This document shows, one piece after another, positions 16,058-24,315 of a DNA stretch of 64,000 bases. The translations under genes were made by a program, and so were the position numbers. The notes under the pieces were generated by a model. The model searched no databases. It saw nothing but the letters and a program-made list of their open reading frames with translations, and was not told the DNA's origin. This stretch comes from [Clostridium] fimetarium (GTDB lineage: Bacteria > Bacillota > Clostridia > Lachnospirales > Lachnospiraceae): contig NZ_FOJI01000001.1 in assembly GCF_900111235.1 (NCBI RefSeq), positions 493,294 to 557,293 of the forward strand. Reading direction: 5' to 3'. Position 1 is the stretch's first letter. Every line of letters begins with the position of its first letter.

Positions 16058-16984
16058 ATGAAACAAAATTGTAAAATTATAAAGGATTTATTACCATTGT
16101 ATATAGACGATGCATGTTCATCTGAGTCAAAAAAGTCTGTGGAGGAGCATTTGCAAGAATGCATTGACTGTAAAATTGAATTGGAAAATCTAAAAAGTGA
16201 TATTCCTAATGGCGGACAGTTAAAATATAGAGATGAAGTGAATCCGCTGAAAACTATAAAAAAGAGAAATAAAACTAATTTAGTTATTACTTCCATATTT
16301 GCTGTAGTATTAACCTTACTTCTGACCTTCTTTTGCCTTTCTAATTTTAAAGGTTTAAGTAAACTATTTCCGGATCCCAACTTCAAAAACACAGAGATTA
16401 GTCCAGTGGATGTTAATCATGTACTTAACGAGGTCGAAAGGATTGTAACGGATAAGTGGAATTTATCCGATGAAACTGTCGTTAGTGATATTTGTATTAC
16501 CGTAATAACGGATGGGTCCATTAAAAACATCTCTCGTGGAGGTAGCTCCATGAATTTGTATGATCCCAAAACGCACTCTGTTTATGAGATTATTATTGCT
16601 AATTTCGTGGGAAAAAATAAATTATTAATTGAGGTAAGAAAATACAAAACTGACAATGCTCTCATATATATGAATAAAACAACCTTAGAGAAGTCGAAAC
16701 GTTTATTTAATGATTTAGATATATCCTTATTAGATAAAAAAAATTATTGCGGGTGGGATATATATTTTTCGGGAAGTGTAGAAAACCTTAATGAAGAAAG
16801 CACCTTTGAAAATATTAATATGCTTTATGTGAAAAAAGATGGAAATCTTACACAAATAAAGGATCCAAAATCCCAGATTGAAACAGGGAATTATTCCATT
16901 TTTAATATTCATGGATTAAATGAAGATGGTGATGGGTGGAGTGGTTCGATGGAGGATTTGACCAAGATTTGCATAAAAGAATAA
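16058..16984 (+). CDS. Zinc-finger anti-sigma factor, membrane-anchored
   Basis: This 308-residue protein has a zf-HC2 (ZAS) N-terminus with His31-x3-Cys35-x2-Cys38, after LLPLYIDDACSSES. One transmembrane helix lies near 73-94, and an external domain of about 210 residues follows. ZAS proteins hold their cognate ECF sigma factor at the membrane until an external signal or redox change releases it. The external part resembles sensor domains found in Clostridial homologues, but its ligand is unknown. It is encoded one base after the sigma gene. Confidence 0.9.
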   Translation: MKQNCKIIKDLLPLYIDDACSSESKKSVEEHLQECIDCKIELENLKSDIPNGGQLKYRDEVNPLKTIKKRNKTNLVITSIFAVVLTLLLTFFCLSNFKGLSKLFPDPNFKNTEISPVDVNHVLNEVERIVTDKWNLSDETVVSDICITVITDGSIKNISRGGSSMNLYDPKTHSVYEIIIANFVGKNKLLIEVRKYKTDNALIYMNKTTLEKSKRLFNDLDISLLDKKNYCGWDIYFSGSVENLNEESTFENINMLYVKKDGNLTQIKDPKSQIETGNYSIFNIHGLNEDGDGWSGSMEDLTKICIKE

Positions 16985-17215
16985 GTGAAATTTAGAGTAA
17001 ATGTAAATCTTGTCTATGAGTGGGGTGAGAGATTGACAAAAAAGGAAGAATTATATTATTTATTAAAAGCTATAGTTGAGGATTGGACAGAACTTTAAAA
17101 TTCCCATATATAGTTCACTGAAAAATACTGAAAATATAAAATGATTTTAGGCTATTTTTATTATTATAGCACTTGGTTAGCCGCGCTAAATAACAAATTG
17201 ACTCCTATATTTTCA

Positions 17216-17244
17216 TTGATAATTCCCATACAATAAGGTATTAT
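17216..17244 (+). promoter_or_regulatory. Sigma-A type promoter
   Basis: TTGATA at 17216-17221 and TATTAT at 17239-17244 have 17-bp spacing. The predicted transcript carries a leader of about 160 bases before the ATG at 17410. Confidence 0.65.
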
Positions 17245-17334
17245 AAATTTGGGGATAAATTAACATGCTAAAGTCTATTTATTAGGGGAAAATATTTAGG
17301 TAACAAAAGTTAGAATTCTACCTTATAAATTGTG

Positions 17335-17371
17335 GCTGCAAAAATATTAATTTATTTTTGTGGCTTTTTTT
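17335..17371 (+). terminator. Intrinsic terminator inside the leader of the next gene
   Basis: GCTGCAAAAATA (17335-17346) pairs with TATTTTTGTGGC (17353-17364), with two G-U pairs, and seven T residues follow. It stands between promoter and gene. A smaller hairpin upstream (TTAGGTA near 17295 with TACCTTA near 17319) makes an attenuator or riboswitch-like leader possible. Confidence 0.7.
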
Positions 17372-17409
17372 ATTTTAATTAAACATAAAAACCATGGGAA
17401 GGTAAAATA

Positions 17410-18513
17410 ATGGGGAAACGTAAGGATAAGATGCGAAACATTTTAAAAAAGAAAAAGCAATTAATAGGAGTGATTTTAATTGCTGTAATATTGATTATAT
17501 CTATAATCGCAATAATAGTTACATTAAATGGGGAAAAAGTTATCTCGACTGAATCAAAGTCAGATATCAGTACTGAAAGCACAACAGAAAGCGCAACAGT
17601 CACAAATTCAGTTCAAGATAAAATTGCATGTGGATTTAAAATTAAATTTTTATATGAAGAAAAATATTGGGAAAAGTATGACTTAACCAATGCAGTGTAT
17701 AAAACACAAGGAGCGTTTGAAGATGCAGTATGCAAATATATTGATGAGATTGCCAAATTACTGAACAAGCAAGACTGGTGTCAACAAATTAAAGGCAAAG
17801 ATACTATTTATATAAAATTAGTTGTTCATGGAAAAGAGTATTATGAAAAATATACGAAATTGCAATACTTGGAGGAATTTGAGGAAACTATGCCCGGTGC
17901 TAATTATGGTGGACTAAGGGAATATACACCGAAGGCGTATATATACGAGATGACGCTCAGCAGTGCTATGTTTGAACATAATATTGTTCCGATCGTCCAT
18001 GCACTGACAGATCTAATTACATATAAGAAAGATAGTGCGAAATCTGGATCGTACTCAGGACCTTTGAGGACTGGCCTTAATGAATACATGCAAAACTTCC
18101 TAGGAATGGGAATTAATTCCTGTAATTACGGTTTAGATATTCATAACTATGTAATTGAGCATTCAAAAATGTTTGAGAACAATCCTAAATTAAAATCAAA
18201 CATAGGAACAAAAGGATTATTCTGGTATGGATTCACTTATGGATCGTATACAACCTCATCTCTTGATTTAACAAATTTTGGGGTGGGATGCAGTAACTCC
18301 TTCGTTACATATCTGGTACAGACCTATGGCCTTGAAAATGTAATGAAAATGGTGGATGGATATGATGATAGTATCTATTATTTATTTAATCAAAACGGAA
18401 TAGAAGGTTTAATATCTGATTGGCAGCAGTTTTTGGATAATTACAATTGTAAGATGACATGGGATGAAATGAATGCATATATGACTGAATTTAGGAATAC
18501 GCATGGTTATTGA
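17410..18513 (+). CDS. Membrane-anchored, probably inactive MA-clan peptidase-like protein
   Basis: This 367-residue protein has a Lys-rich N-terminus, a transmembrane helix at about 18-39, a Ser/Thr-rich linker, and an external domain from about 75 to the end. The layout suggests a gluzincin metallopeptidase: IVPIVHALTDLIT near 192-204 stands where HExxH would be, TGLNEYMQNF (Glu225) where the glutamate helix would be, and then YLVQTYGLENVMKMV. The second His and catalytic Glu of HExxH are missing, so it is probably a binding or regulatory protein. The family assignment is inference from this pattern. Transcription appears attenuated. Confidence 0.6.
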   Translation: MGKRKDKMRNILKKKKQLIGVILIAVILIISIIAIIVTLNGEKVISTESKSDISTESTTESATVTNSVQDKIACGFKIKFLYEEKYWEKYDLTNAVYKTQGAFEDAVCKYIDEIAKLLNKQDWCQQIKGKDTIYIKLVVHGKEYYEKYTKLQYLEEFEETMPGANYGGLREYTPKAYIYEMTLSSAMFEHNIVPIVHALTDLITYKKDSAKSGSYSGPLRTGLNEYMQNFLGMGINSCNYGLDIHNYVIEHSKMFENNPKLKSNIGTKGLFWYGFTYGSYTTSSLDLTNFGVGCSNSFVTYLVQTYGLENVMKMVDGYDDSIYYLFNQNGIEGLISDWQQFLDNYNCKMTWDEMNAYMTEFRNTHGY

Positions 18514-18569
18514 TTTTGCACAATTAATATGAGATTGATTCATAATATATAGAATTGGGAGGGGATGCC

Positions 18570-18986
18570 ATGAAGGCAAAAATTAAACCAATTGTGATTA
18601 TAGTTATTGTAGTCATTATAGTGTTAGTTTTATTTAAAATATTTATGGGACCAAAATCAATCAAATCATTTTGTGATATTGACTCACCCCAAATAAGCTC
18701 AATCACCTCAATGAGCGGGAATACTGGGAATACGCATATGGTCATCGGTAATGAAGCAATTGACTACCTTACAAATTATCTTTCGCAAATTAGCATGATA
18801 AGAGTTCTAAACCCAAAATCGACTGGTTGGTCGTATCGATTTACTATATATGAAGATAGTAAACAAACTTTAGATGTATTTATAAGTGACAATTATATAG
18901 AAATTGGTAAAGCAAAATATAAGATTATCAAGCATGCTGATAAATCAATAGCAGATGTGTTTGAAAAATTCAATACTATGAAATAA
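18570..18986 (+). CDS. Small membrane-anchored protein, DUF5301-like
   Basis: The ATG at 18570, behind GGGAGGGG, gives 138 residues. A single helix at about 6-24 is followed by a polar external domain with TGWSYRFTIYEDSKQTLDVFI near the middle. The order of strands resembles DUF5301-type Clostridial proteins, but I cannot confirm this. It lies 56 bp after the peptidase-like gene and may share its transcript. Confidence 0.6.
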   Translation: MKAKIKPIVIIVIVVIIVLVLFKIFMGPKSIKSFCDIDSPQISSITSMSGNTGNTHMVIGNEAIDYLTNYLSQISMIRVLNPKSTGWSYRFTIYEDSKQTLDVFISDNYIEIGKAKYKIIKHADKSIADVFEKFNTMK

Positions 18987-18991
18987 GATAA

Positions 18992-19034
18992 TACACCCAT
19001 AGAACAGACAGAAAAAGTTTGTCCTGTGGGTGTT
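18992..19034 (+). terminator. Probable terminator
   Basis: ACACCCA (18992-18998) pairs with TGGGTGT (19026-19032) around a partly paired loop; the T tract is short. Confidence 0.5.
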
Positions 19035-19181
19035 TATGCATCTTACCACTAGAAAATAACCTCATACCGTATCGGGCATTGCACTTTTAACAAAATTAAA
19101 GTAAATTAAGAGAAAGAAAGAAGAAAGAATAAAGGAAGAAAAATTACAATAAAAATGTAAGTTTTCATGGAGAAAATCATT

Positions 19182-19631
19182 ATGAATATTCGCGTGGAGT
19201 ATACTCAAAATAGTGAAAAAGAAATAATAATCCGTTGTAGAGAAGAAGATGAAGAAGTTCAGCAGATAAAATCATTGCTGGAATTTAAATATCAGAAGTT
19301 AACAGGCATTTGCGATAATCAAACATATCTGTTTAGACCAAGTGAAGTCTATTATTTTGAGTGTGTTGATAACAAGATATTCGCGTATTTGCAGAATAAC
19401 GTGTGTAGTGTTACATATAGCTTGGAGAAATTAGAAAAGTTACTTGAGTATCAGGAATTTTTCAGATGTAGTAAAGCGATGATCCTAAATCTAAATTATA
19501 TCGAAAAATTTAAAAGTGAGATGGGTAATAGGATTACTGCATCACTTGAAAATGGTGAGGAAGTTGTAATATCTAGGCATTACGCAAAAATGCTACGGGC
19601 GTATTTGAAGGAGGGCAGAGCAGATGAGTAA
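19182..19631 (+). CDS. LytTR DNA-binding domain regulator
   Basis: The ATG at 19182 lies nine bases after GGAG, which overlaps an alternative ATG at 19167, so the later start is preferred (149 aa). The C-terminal 100 residues are a LytTR domain (FRPSEVYYFECVDNKIFAYL, FFRCSKAMILNLNYIEKF, VISRHYAKMLRAYL). There is no receiver domain. Such stand-alone LytTR proteins are typically encoded with DUF3021 and control neighbouring ABC transporters. The next gene overlaps its end by eight bases. Confidence 0.93.
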   Translation: MNIRVEYTQNSEKEIIIRCREEDEEVQQIKSLLEFKYQKLTGICDNQTYLFRPSEVYYFECVDNKIFAYLQNNVCSVTYSLEKLEKLLEYQEFFRCSKAMILNLNYIEKFKSEMGNRITASLENGEEVVISRHYAKMLRAYLKEGRADE

Positions 19632-20142
19632 GATGAAAAAATGGATGAGATCAGAAGCAGATGTGGAATTTTTTGCTTGTGTTCATGCAATATCTATGGT
19701 GTTTTTATTTGGCTTGGAATTATATGTATATGGAATAAAAGATGTCCCGTATGAGATTATATTTGAAATGTTTTTGCTCAGTTATTTTATTTCTTGGATG
19801 CAGAAATTGTTATTCTTTAGAGAAAAAATATATTCTGATTTGGAATTTAAAATAAGGGCGCTTTTATGGAGTGTAGGCCCTGTAACACTAACAGTGATTA
19901 TTGGAAGGATTTTCAATTGGTATCGTGGACTACCAGAATGGATTGAAGTTGTGTTTCTTGTGATAATGCTAATCTATTACGCTATGTTATGGTTTGGATT
20001 GCAACTTTTATATAAGGATGAAACAAATAGCTTGAATCAGATGTTAACTGAATTTAAGATAAGTAAGACCGCCATAAATAACAATAATACTAATAAAGTA
20101 ACTAAAAAGAAAATAAATAAAAAATCAATTGAAAATAAATAG
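19624..20142 (+). CDS. DUF3021-type membrane protein
   Basis: This 172-residue protein has four predicted helices (about 17-35, 42-60, 80-98 and 105-128) and a Lys/Asn-rich cytoplasmic tail. It is the usual partner of stand-alone LytTR regulators and is thought to control their activity. It overlaps the LytTR gene by eight bases, which implies coupled translation. Confidence 0.85.
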   Translation: MSKMKKWMRSEADVEFFACVHAISMVFLFGLELYVYGIKDVPYEIIFEMFLLSYFISWMQKLLFFREKIYSDLEFKIRALLWSVGPVTLTVIIGRIFNWYRGLPEWIEVVFLVIMLIYYAMLWFGLQLLYKDETNSLNQMLTEFKISKTAINNNNTNKVTKKKINKKSIENK

Positions 20143-20169
20143 AAAATTAATACAGAAAGGGTGATGAAG

Positions 20170-21057
20170 ATGGGAGTAATTAATATTAATAATCTCACAA
20201 AAGATTATGGGAATGGAAAAGGAATCTTCAATGTTAATATAGAAGTAAAGGAGGGTGAAGTTTTTGGATTCCTTGGGCCAAATGGCGCGGGGAAAACAAC
20301 AACCATTCGAAATTTACTTGGATTTATTAGACCCGATAGTGGGAGTTGTTCTATTCTTGAGTTGGATTGCTTTCAGGATGCGGCTAAGATCCAAGAACAT
20401 CTTGGATATCTTGCAGGTGAAATCGCATTTTTAGATGATTTGAAAGGCAGACAATTAATTGATTTCATTGCAGCCATGAAGGGCGTTAAGGACACGACGA
20501 GAATTGAAGAATTGATAGAGCTATTTGAACTGGACCCACGTGGTAAAGTGAAAAAGATGTCAAAAGGTATGAAGCAAAAAATTGCGATCATTACTGCATT
20601 TATGACAAATCCTGAAGTGCTCATATTAGATGAACCAACGAGTGGGTTGGATCCGCTTATGCAAAACCGTTTTATCGACTTGATATTGGAAGAAAAGAAA
20701 AAGGGTAGGACGATATTTATGTCTTCTCATATATTTGAAGAAATCGAGCGTACATGCGACAGAACAGCCATTATTAGAGATGGCAAAATCGTTGCAATTG
20801 AAAATATGGAAAGCTTAGCAAAGAAGCGAAGTAAGATTTTTAGTGTTACATTAAATAGTTTAAAGGAAATAGAAGCGATTAAGCTAGAAAACTTTGATAT
20901 TGTCGATATTGATGGATTACAGATATCTATAAAAGTAAAAAATAATGTAAATGAATTCCTACATAAGCTAACGAAATATGAGATAAAAGATTTGGATATT
21001 AAAAAACAGTCACTTGAAGAAATATTTATGCACTTTTACGGAAAGGATGGTGAATAA
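20170..21057 (+). CDS. ABC transporter ATP-binding protein
   Basis: Of three clustered starts, ATG 20170 has the best spacing to AGAAAGG (295 aa). Motifs are Walker A GPNGAGKTT near 40, signature MSKGMKQK near 134, Walker B LILDEPTSGLD and H-loop SSH. The C-terminal 80 residues are the extension common in drug and bacitracin-type ABC-2 systems. The permease gene follows after one base and the LytTR/DUF3021 pair lies just upstream, so this is a regulated export or stress module. Confidence 0.93.
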   Translation: MGVININNLTKDYGNGKGIFNVNIEVKEGEVFGFLGPNGAGKTTTIRNLLGFIRPDSGSCSILELDCFQDAAKIQEHLGYLAGEIAFLDDLKGRQLIDFIAAMKGVKDTTRIEELIELFELDPRGKVKKMSKGMKQKIAIITAFMTNPEVLILDEPTSGLDPLMQNRFIDLILEEKKKGRTIFMSSHIFEEIERTCDRTAIIRDGKIVAIENMESLAKKRSKIFSVTLNSLKEIEAIKLENFDIVDIDGLQISIKVKNNVNEFLHKLTKYEIKDLDIKKQSLEEIFMHFYGKDGE

Positions 21058-21058
21058 G

Positions 21059-21859
21059 ATGATAACATTTCCTTTGTTAAAAAGAAATGCATTGCAAATG
21101 CTTAAGCCTTTGATCATATTTATTGCAGTGCTTGGAATGTATACTGGAGTTATTATATATATGTATACTCCATCACTTATGAGTATGTTAGAGGATTATC
21201 AAAAGGCAATGCCAGGTATGCTACAAGCGTTCGGGATGAGTGGGATGGCCACAAATCTGATTGAATTTATAAACATATATTTGTACGGGTTCCTTATGTT
21301 AGTATTCCCTTTGATATTTATAATTGTAATTGGAAATAGTCTTGTTATGAATTATGTTGATAGTGGGTCGATGGCATGTTTATTAGCATCACCTAATTCA
21401 AGGCGCAAGATTATCGTAACGCAAGCAATCTCGATGATTGCAGGAGTTGTTATTCTAATGACTGTAATAACCATATTTGGTATTGTGTGCAGCGAATCAA
21501 TGTTTCCAGGAGCGTTAGATTATAGTAAGTATATTATTTTAAATGCTAGTACACTGCTCTTACAATTAGCAATTGCTGGAATCGTATTTTTTGCGGCCTG
21601 CTTCTTTAATGATTCTAAAAACTTCTATTCCTATGGAGCAGGGATCCCGCTAGTATTTTTCTTGATAACGATGCTCGCTAATATGGGAGATAAATTGCGC
21701 GTTTTAAAGTTCTTTTCGTTATATACTTTGTTTCCAAAGGATCAAATTATAGCAGGGGAAAGTGGCGTGGCGGTCTATAATATTGCATTAGCAGTCATTG
21801 CAATCATATTATTTACGGCTGGAATCGTAAGGTTTACGAAAAAAGATTTTTCGTTATAA
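21059..21859 (+). CDS. ABC-2 type transporter permease
   Basis: The ATG at 21059, one base after the ATPase stop and behind GGATGGTG, gives 266 residues. There are six hydrophobic segments (first at 12-35, last at 235-257) in ABC-2 permease order, with the conserved LLASPNSRRKIIVTQ loop after the second helix. It partners the preceding ATPase. The substrate is not evident. Confidence 0.9.
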   Translation: MITFPLLKRNALQMLKPLIIFIAVLGMYTGVIIYMYTPSLMSMLEDYQKAMPGMLQAFGMSGMATNLIEFINIYLYGFLMLVFPLIFIIVIGNSLVMNYVDSGSMACLLASPNSRRKIIVTQAISMIAGVVILMTVITIFGIVCSESMFPGALDYSKYIILNASTLLLQLAIAGIVFFAACFFNDSKNFYSYGAGIPLVFFLITMLANMGDKLRVLKFFSLYTLFPKDQIIAGESGVAVYNIALAVIAIILFTAGIVRFTKKDFSL

Positions 21860-21956
21860 TTTACTTTTATGTATATGTTTTGTTTGTTATAATGCTAGAT
21901 ATAAAGTTAATTGTAATACTAGATATAAAACTAATAGAAAAATGGAATTGGAGATC

Positions 21957-21990
21957 ATTAAGCAAGCATATTTTATTATGCTTGCTTAAT
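21957..21990. promoter_or_regulatory. Perfect 14-bp inverted repeat over a start codon
   Basis: ATTAAGCAAGCATA (21957-21970) and TATGCTTGCTTAAT (21977-21990) pair perfectly around TTTTAT. The right arm includes the first two bases of the ATG at 21989, and the only strong ribosome binding site (GGAG, 21950-21953) lies before the hairpin. It also contains ATG CTT GCT TAA, a three-codon frame overlapping the real start. It could control translation or bind a repressor; with no T tract it is a poor terminator. Confidence 0.65.
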
Positions 21991-22369
21991 GCATGAAAAA
22001 AAGAATTTTAAAGAACGAGCAAAAAATTTAATAAAAGATATTAAAGTCATATATGTCGCTCTTAAACATCCGCAAACACCATGGTATGCTAAGGCACTTG
22101 CAGCCATGACAGTTGGATATGCATTATCGCCGATCGACTTAATCCCTGACTTTATCCCAGTACTTGGATATCTTGACGATATGATTATATTACCAGCAAT
22201 GATTGCCTTAACCATAAAGTTGATTCCCAAAGATGTATTTGAACAGTGTAGGGCGGAATCCGAAAAACTATGGACCGTGGGCAAGACTAAAAAATGGTAT
22301 TATGCGATTCCGATTATAATAATTTGGATTATGATTATACTATTTATTATAAAATTAATTATAAGGTAG
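21989..22369 (+). CDS. DUF1232 (YkvA-like) membrane protein
   Basis: This 126-residue protein has the DUF1232 core at about 33-70 (WYAKALAAMTVGYALSPIDLIPDFIPVLGYLDD), a hydrophobic hairpin, and one further transmembrane helix at 105-124. The biochemical role of the family is unknown. The start codon lies in a perfect inverted repeat. Confidence 0.88.
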   Translation: MHEKKNFKERAKNLIKDIKVIYVALKHPQTPWYAKALAAMTVGYALSPIDLIPDFIPVLGYLDDMIILPAMIALTIKLIPKDVFEQCRAESEKLWTVGKTKKWYYAIPIIIIWIMIILFIIKLIIR

Positions 22370-22451
22370 CTAAGTGAAGTGCATTTGAATCATATAGCTT
22401 AGTTAAGTGCATTTGAATCATACAGCTAAGTGAAGTGCATTTGGATGGTTG
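22368..22451. repeat. 28-bp tandem repeat, three units
   Basis: AGCTAAGTGAAGTGCATTTG-type units begin at 22368, 22396 and 22424; the first overlaps the stop of the DUF1232 gene. Confidence 0.85.
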
Positions 22452-22514
22452 TGTAAATTCAATATTGGGTTTATAATGCATTTAAGTAAATACACAATGG
22501 ACAGGAGAAATACA

Positions 22515-22709
22515 ATGAATTTTAAAGAATTATACCTATCTGGAGAAATCGAATTTGAAGAAATTCATCGATATACAAGTCAGTGGAGTAGAAGTGATGA
22601 TACACAAAGTTTAGCTAAGTTTCTTGGGCTAAATGAAATAGAGGAAGCTGTTTGGATTGATGAAAGTGATGAAGCATTAGAAGATATGTTGTTTGAACAG
22701 GCAAAGTAG
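22515..22709 (+). CDS. Small acidic protein, unknown family
   Basis: The ATG at 22515 behind ACAGGAGAAA is preferred to upstream starts without a ribosome binding site, giving 64 residues. The protein is acidic and helical (FKELYLSGEIEFEEIHRYTSQW, LAKFLGLNEIEEAVW) with no transmembrane segment or signal. The conserved-looking amphipathic pattern suggests a real small cytoplasmic protein. Function is unknown. Confidence 0.65.
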   Translation: MNFKELYLSGEIEFEEIHRYTSQWSRSDDTQSLAKFLGLNEIEEAVWIDESDEALEDMLFEQAK

Positions 22710-22760
22710 AATTTAGAAGTACATTCATAATTGTATAAAATATACAAAGAAATATAATCT

Positions 22761-22808
22761 TAAAGTTACTGAAGTAATTTACGAAAGTAAAATATGGCAG
22801 TAACTTTA
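22761..22808 (+). promoter_or_regulatory. Structured leader hairpin before a MATE gene
   Basis: TAAAGTTACTG (22761-22771) pairs with CAGTAACTTTA (22798-22808). Inside, TTTAC-GAAA-GTAAA (22778-22791) forms a second stem closed by a GNRA tetraloop, with an internal loop on each side. ATCTTTT follows, so a weak terminator is possible. It ends 26 bases before the MATE start. Confidence 0.55.
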
Positions 22809-22834
22809 TCTTTTGGATAAATGGTGGTAGATGA

Positions 22835-24175
22835 ATGAACAACATGACGACAGGAAGTATCTCTAGCCATTTGGTGAAATATACAATTCCATTGATTTTA
22901 GGTAACCTTTTTCAACTTACATATAACGCAGTGGATTCAATTATTGTTGGAAGATATGCTGGAAAAGAAGCATTGGCAGCCGTTGGTACAGCCAATCCGG
23001 TTATGAATATAATGATATTTTTTATAATAGGAATATGCCTTGGAGCATCGGTACTGATGAGTGAATTTTTTGGTGCTGGCGATAAGGAAAAGTTTAGAAA
23101 AGAAGTTGCAACAACATTAGTATTTGGAGCTTTTTTCATATTAATTATTAGTTTCGTTGGAATTTTGTTGGCAAGGCCAATTTTAAACATCATGGGAGTG
23201 CCAGAAGAGATTCTTGCTTCTGCAACAAGTTACTTGCAAATCATTCTTATGGGGCTTATATTTACTTTCTTTTATAATGCATTTGCATCCGCACTTAAGA
23301 GTATCGGGGATTCTAAGACACCACTTATATTCTTAGCGATTGCAGCGGTGTTAAATGGATGCCTTGATATGGTTTTTGTTGCTGGATTCGGGTTAGGCGT
23401 TACAGGTGCTGCGCTTGCTACTATAATTGCAGAAGCGGTGTCAGCAATATTGTGTCTGTGTTATATTTATAAAAAAGTGCCGTTACTACGTTTGAAAGTA
23501 AATGAACTGCGCATAGAGACAAAATTACTAAAAAGGACGATTCACTATGCATGGGCAACTGCACTACAGCAAAGTTGCCTCTATATCGGGAAATTGGTCA
23601 TTCAAGGTGTAATCAATCCACTCGGTATTGATGCGATTGCGACCTTTAATGCGGTAAATAGAGTGGATGATTTTGCATTTACACCACAACAAAGCATTGC
23701 ACAAAGTGTTACCACTTTCGTGGCGCAAAACCGTGGCGCGAAAAAAAAGGACCGTATTATGAAGGGTTTTCACGGAGGAATTAAGCTTGAAATGATTTAC
23801 TGGGTGTTTATATGCGCAGTAACCTATTTTGGTGCAGTACCAATTATGAGATTATTCGCAACAGGGGGCGATTCTCAAATTGTAGTAATGGGTACTAGTT
23901 ATCTGCATTTGATGGCAATATTTTATCTACTACCTGCATTTACAAATGTGATCCAGGGATTTTTCCGTGGTATGGGAAATATGAAGATAACCTTGATAAG
24001 TACTCTAGTTCAGATGATTTTTCGTGTGTTAGCTGTATTTATACTAGCTCCTCGATTTGGAATGACAGGTGTTGCATATGCTTGCTTTATTGGTTGGATT
24101 GCAATGCTTCTGGCAGAGCTTCCGTACTATTTTTATTATAAGAGAAAAAATGAGATACTTAACATACAATCTTGA
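22835..24175 (+). CDS. MATE-family multidrug/Na+ antiporter (1 of 2)
   Basis: This 446-residue protein has twelve predicted helices in two homologous halves, starting behind GGTGG. Family features include NAVDSIIVGRYAG in helix 1 and the matching QQSIAQSVTTFVAQN region in the second half. MATE proteins expel cationic drugs or metabolites using Na+ or H+ gradients. A structured leader precedes it. The second MATE gene at 30487 is only distantly similar. Confidence 0.93.
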   Translation: MNNMTTGSISSHLVKYTIPLILGNLFQLTYNAVDSIIVGRYAGKEALAAVGTANPVMNIMIFFIIGICLGASVLMSEFFGAGDKEKFRKEVATTLVFGAFFILIISFVGILLARPILNIMGVPEEILASATSYLQIILMGLIFTFFYNAFASALKSIGDSKTPLIFLAIAAVLNGCLDMVFVAGFGLGVTGAALATIIAEAVSAILCLCYIYKKVPLLRLKVNELRIETKLLKRTIHYAWATALQQSCLYIGKLVIQGVINPLGIDAIATFNAVNRVDDFAFTPQQSIAQSVTTFVAQNRGAKKKDRIMKGFHGGIKLEMIYWVFICAVTYFGAVPIMRLFATGGDSQIVVMGTSYLHLMAIFYLLPAFTNVIQGFFRGMGNMKITLISTLVQMIFRVLAVFILAPRFGMTGVAYACFIGWIAMLLAELPYYFYYKRKNEILNIQS

Positions 24176-24315
24176 TGTATATTTTACTAGAATATAGTAT
24201 AATATTGTTTTATAAAAAATATTTCAAAGGTAATTTTCAGAATGAATATTCAGAATGAATTTCGAACGAATTAAAAAATCAATTATAAAATAAAAGAAAA
24301 TGAGGTAAGAGGGAA

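Larger units (their letters stand above)
16985..17409. other. 425-bp intergenic stretch with an attenuator-like leader
   Basis: The first 200 bases hold only a short reading-frame remnant. A promoter at 17216-17244 and a structured leader ending in the terminator at 17335-17371 precede the next gene. Confidence 0.6.

Noticed and set aside
17033..17098. Short frame encoding a KKEELYYLLKAIVEDWTEL-like peptide
   Set aside because: The possible TTG start is out of frame with it, and a stop precedes the frame with no start codon between.
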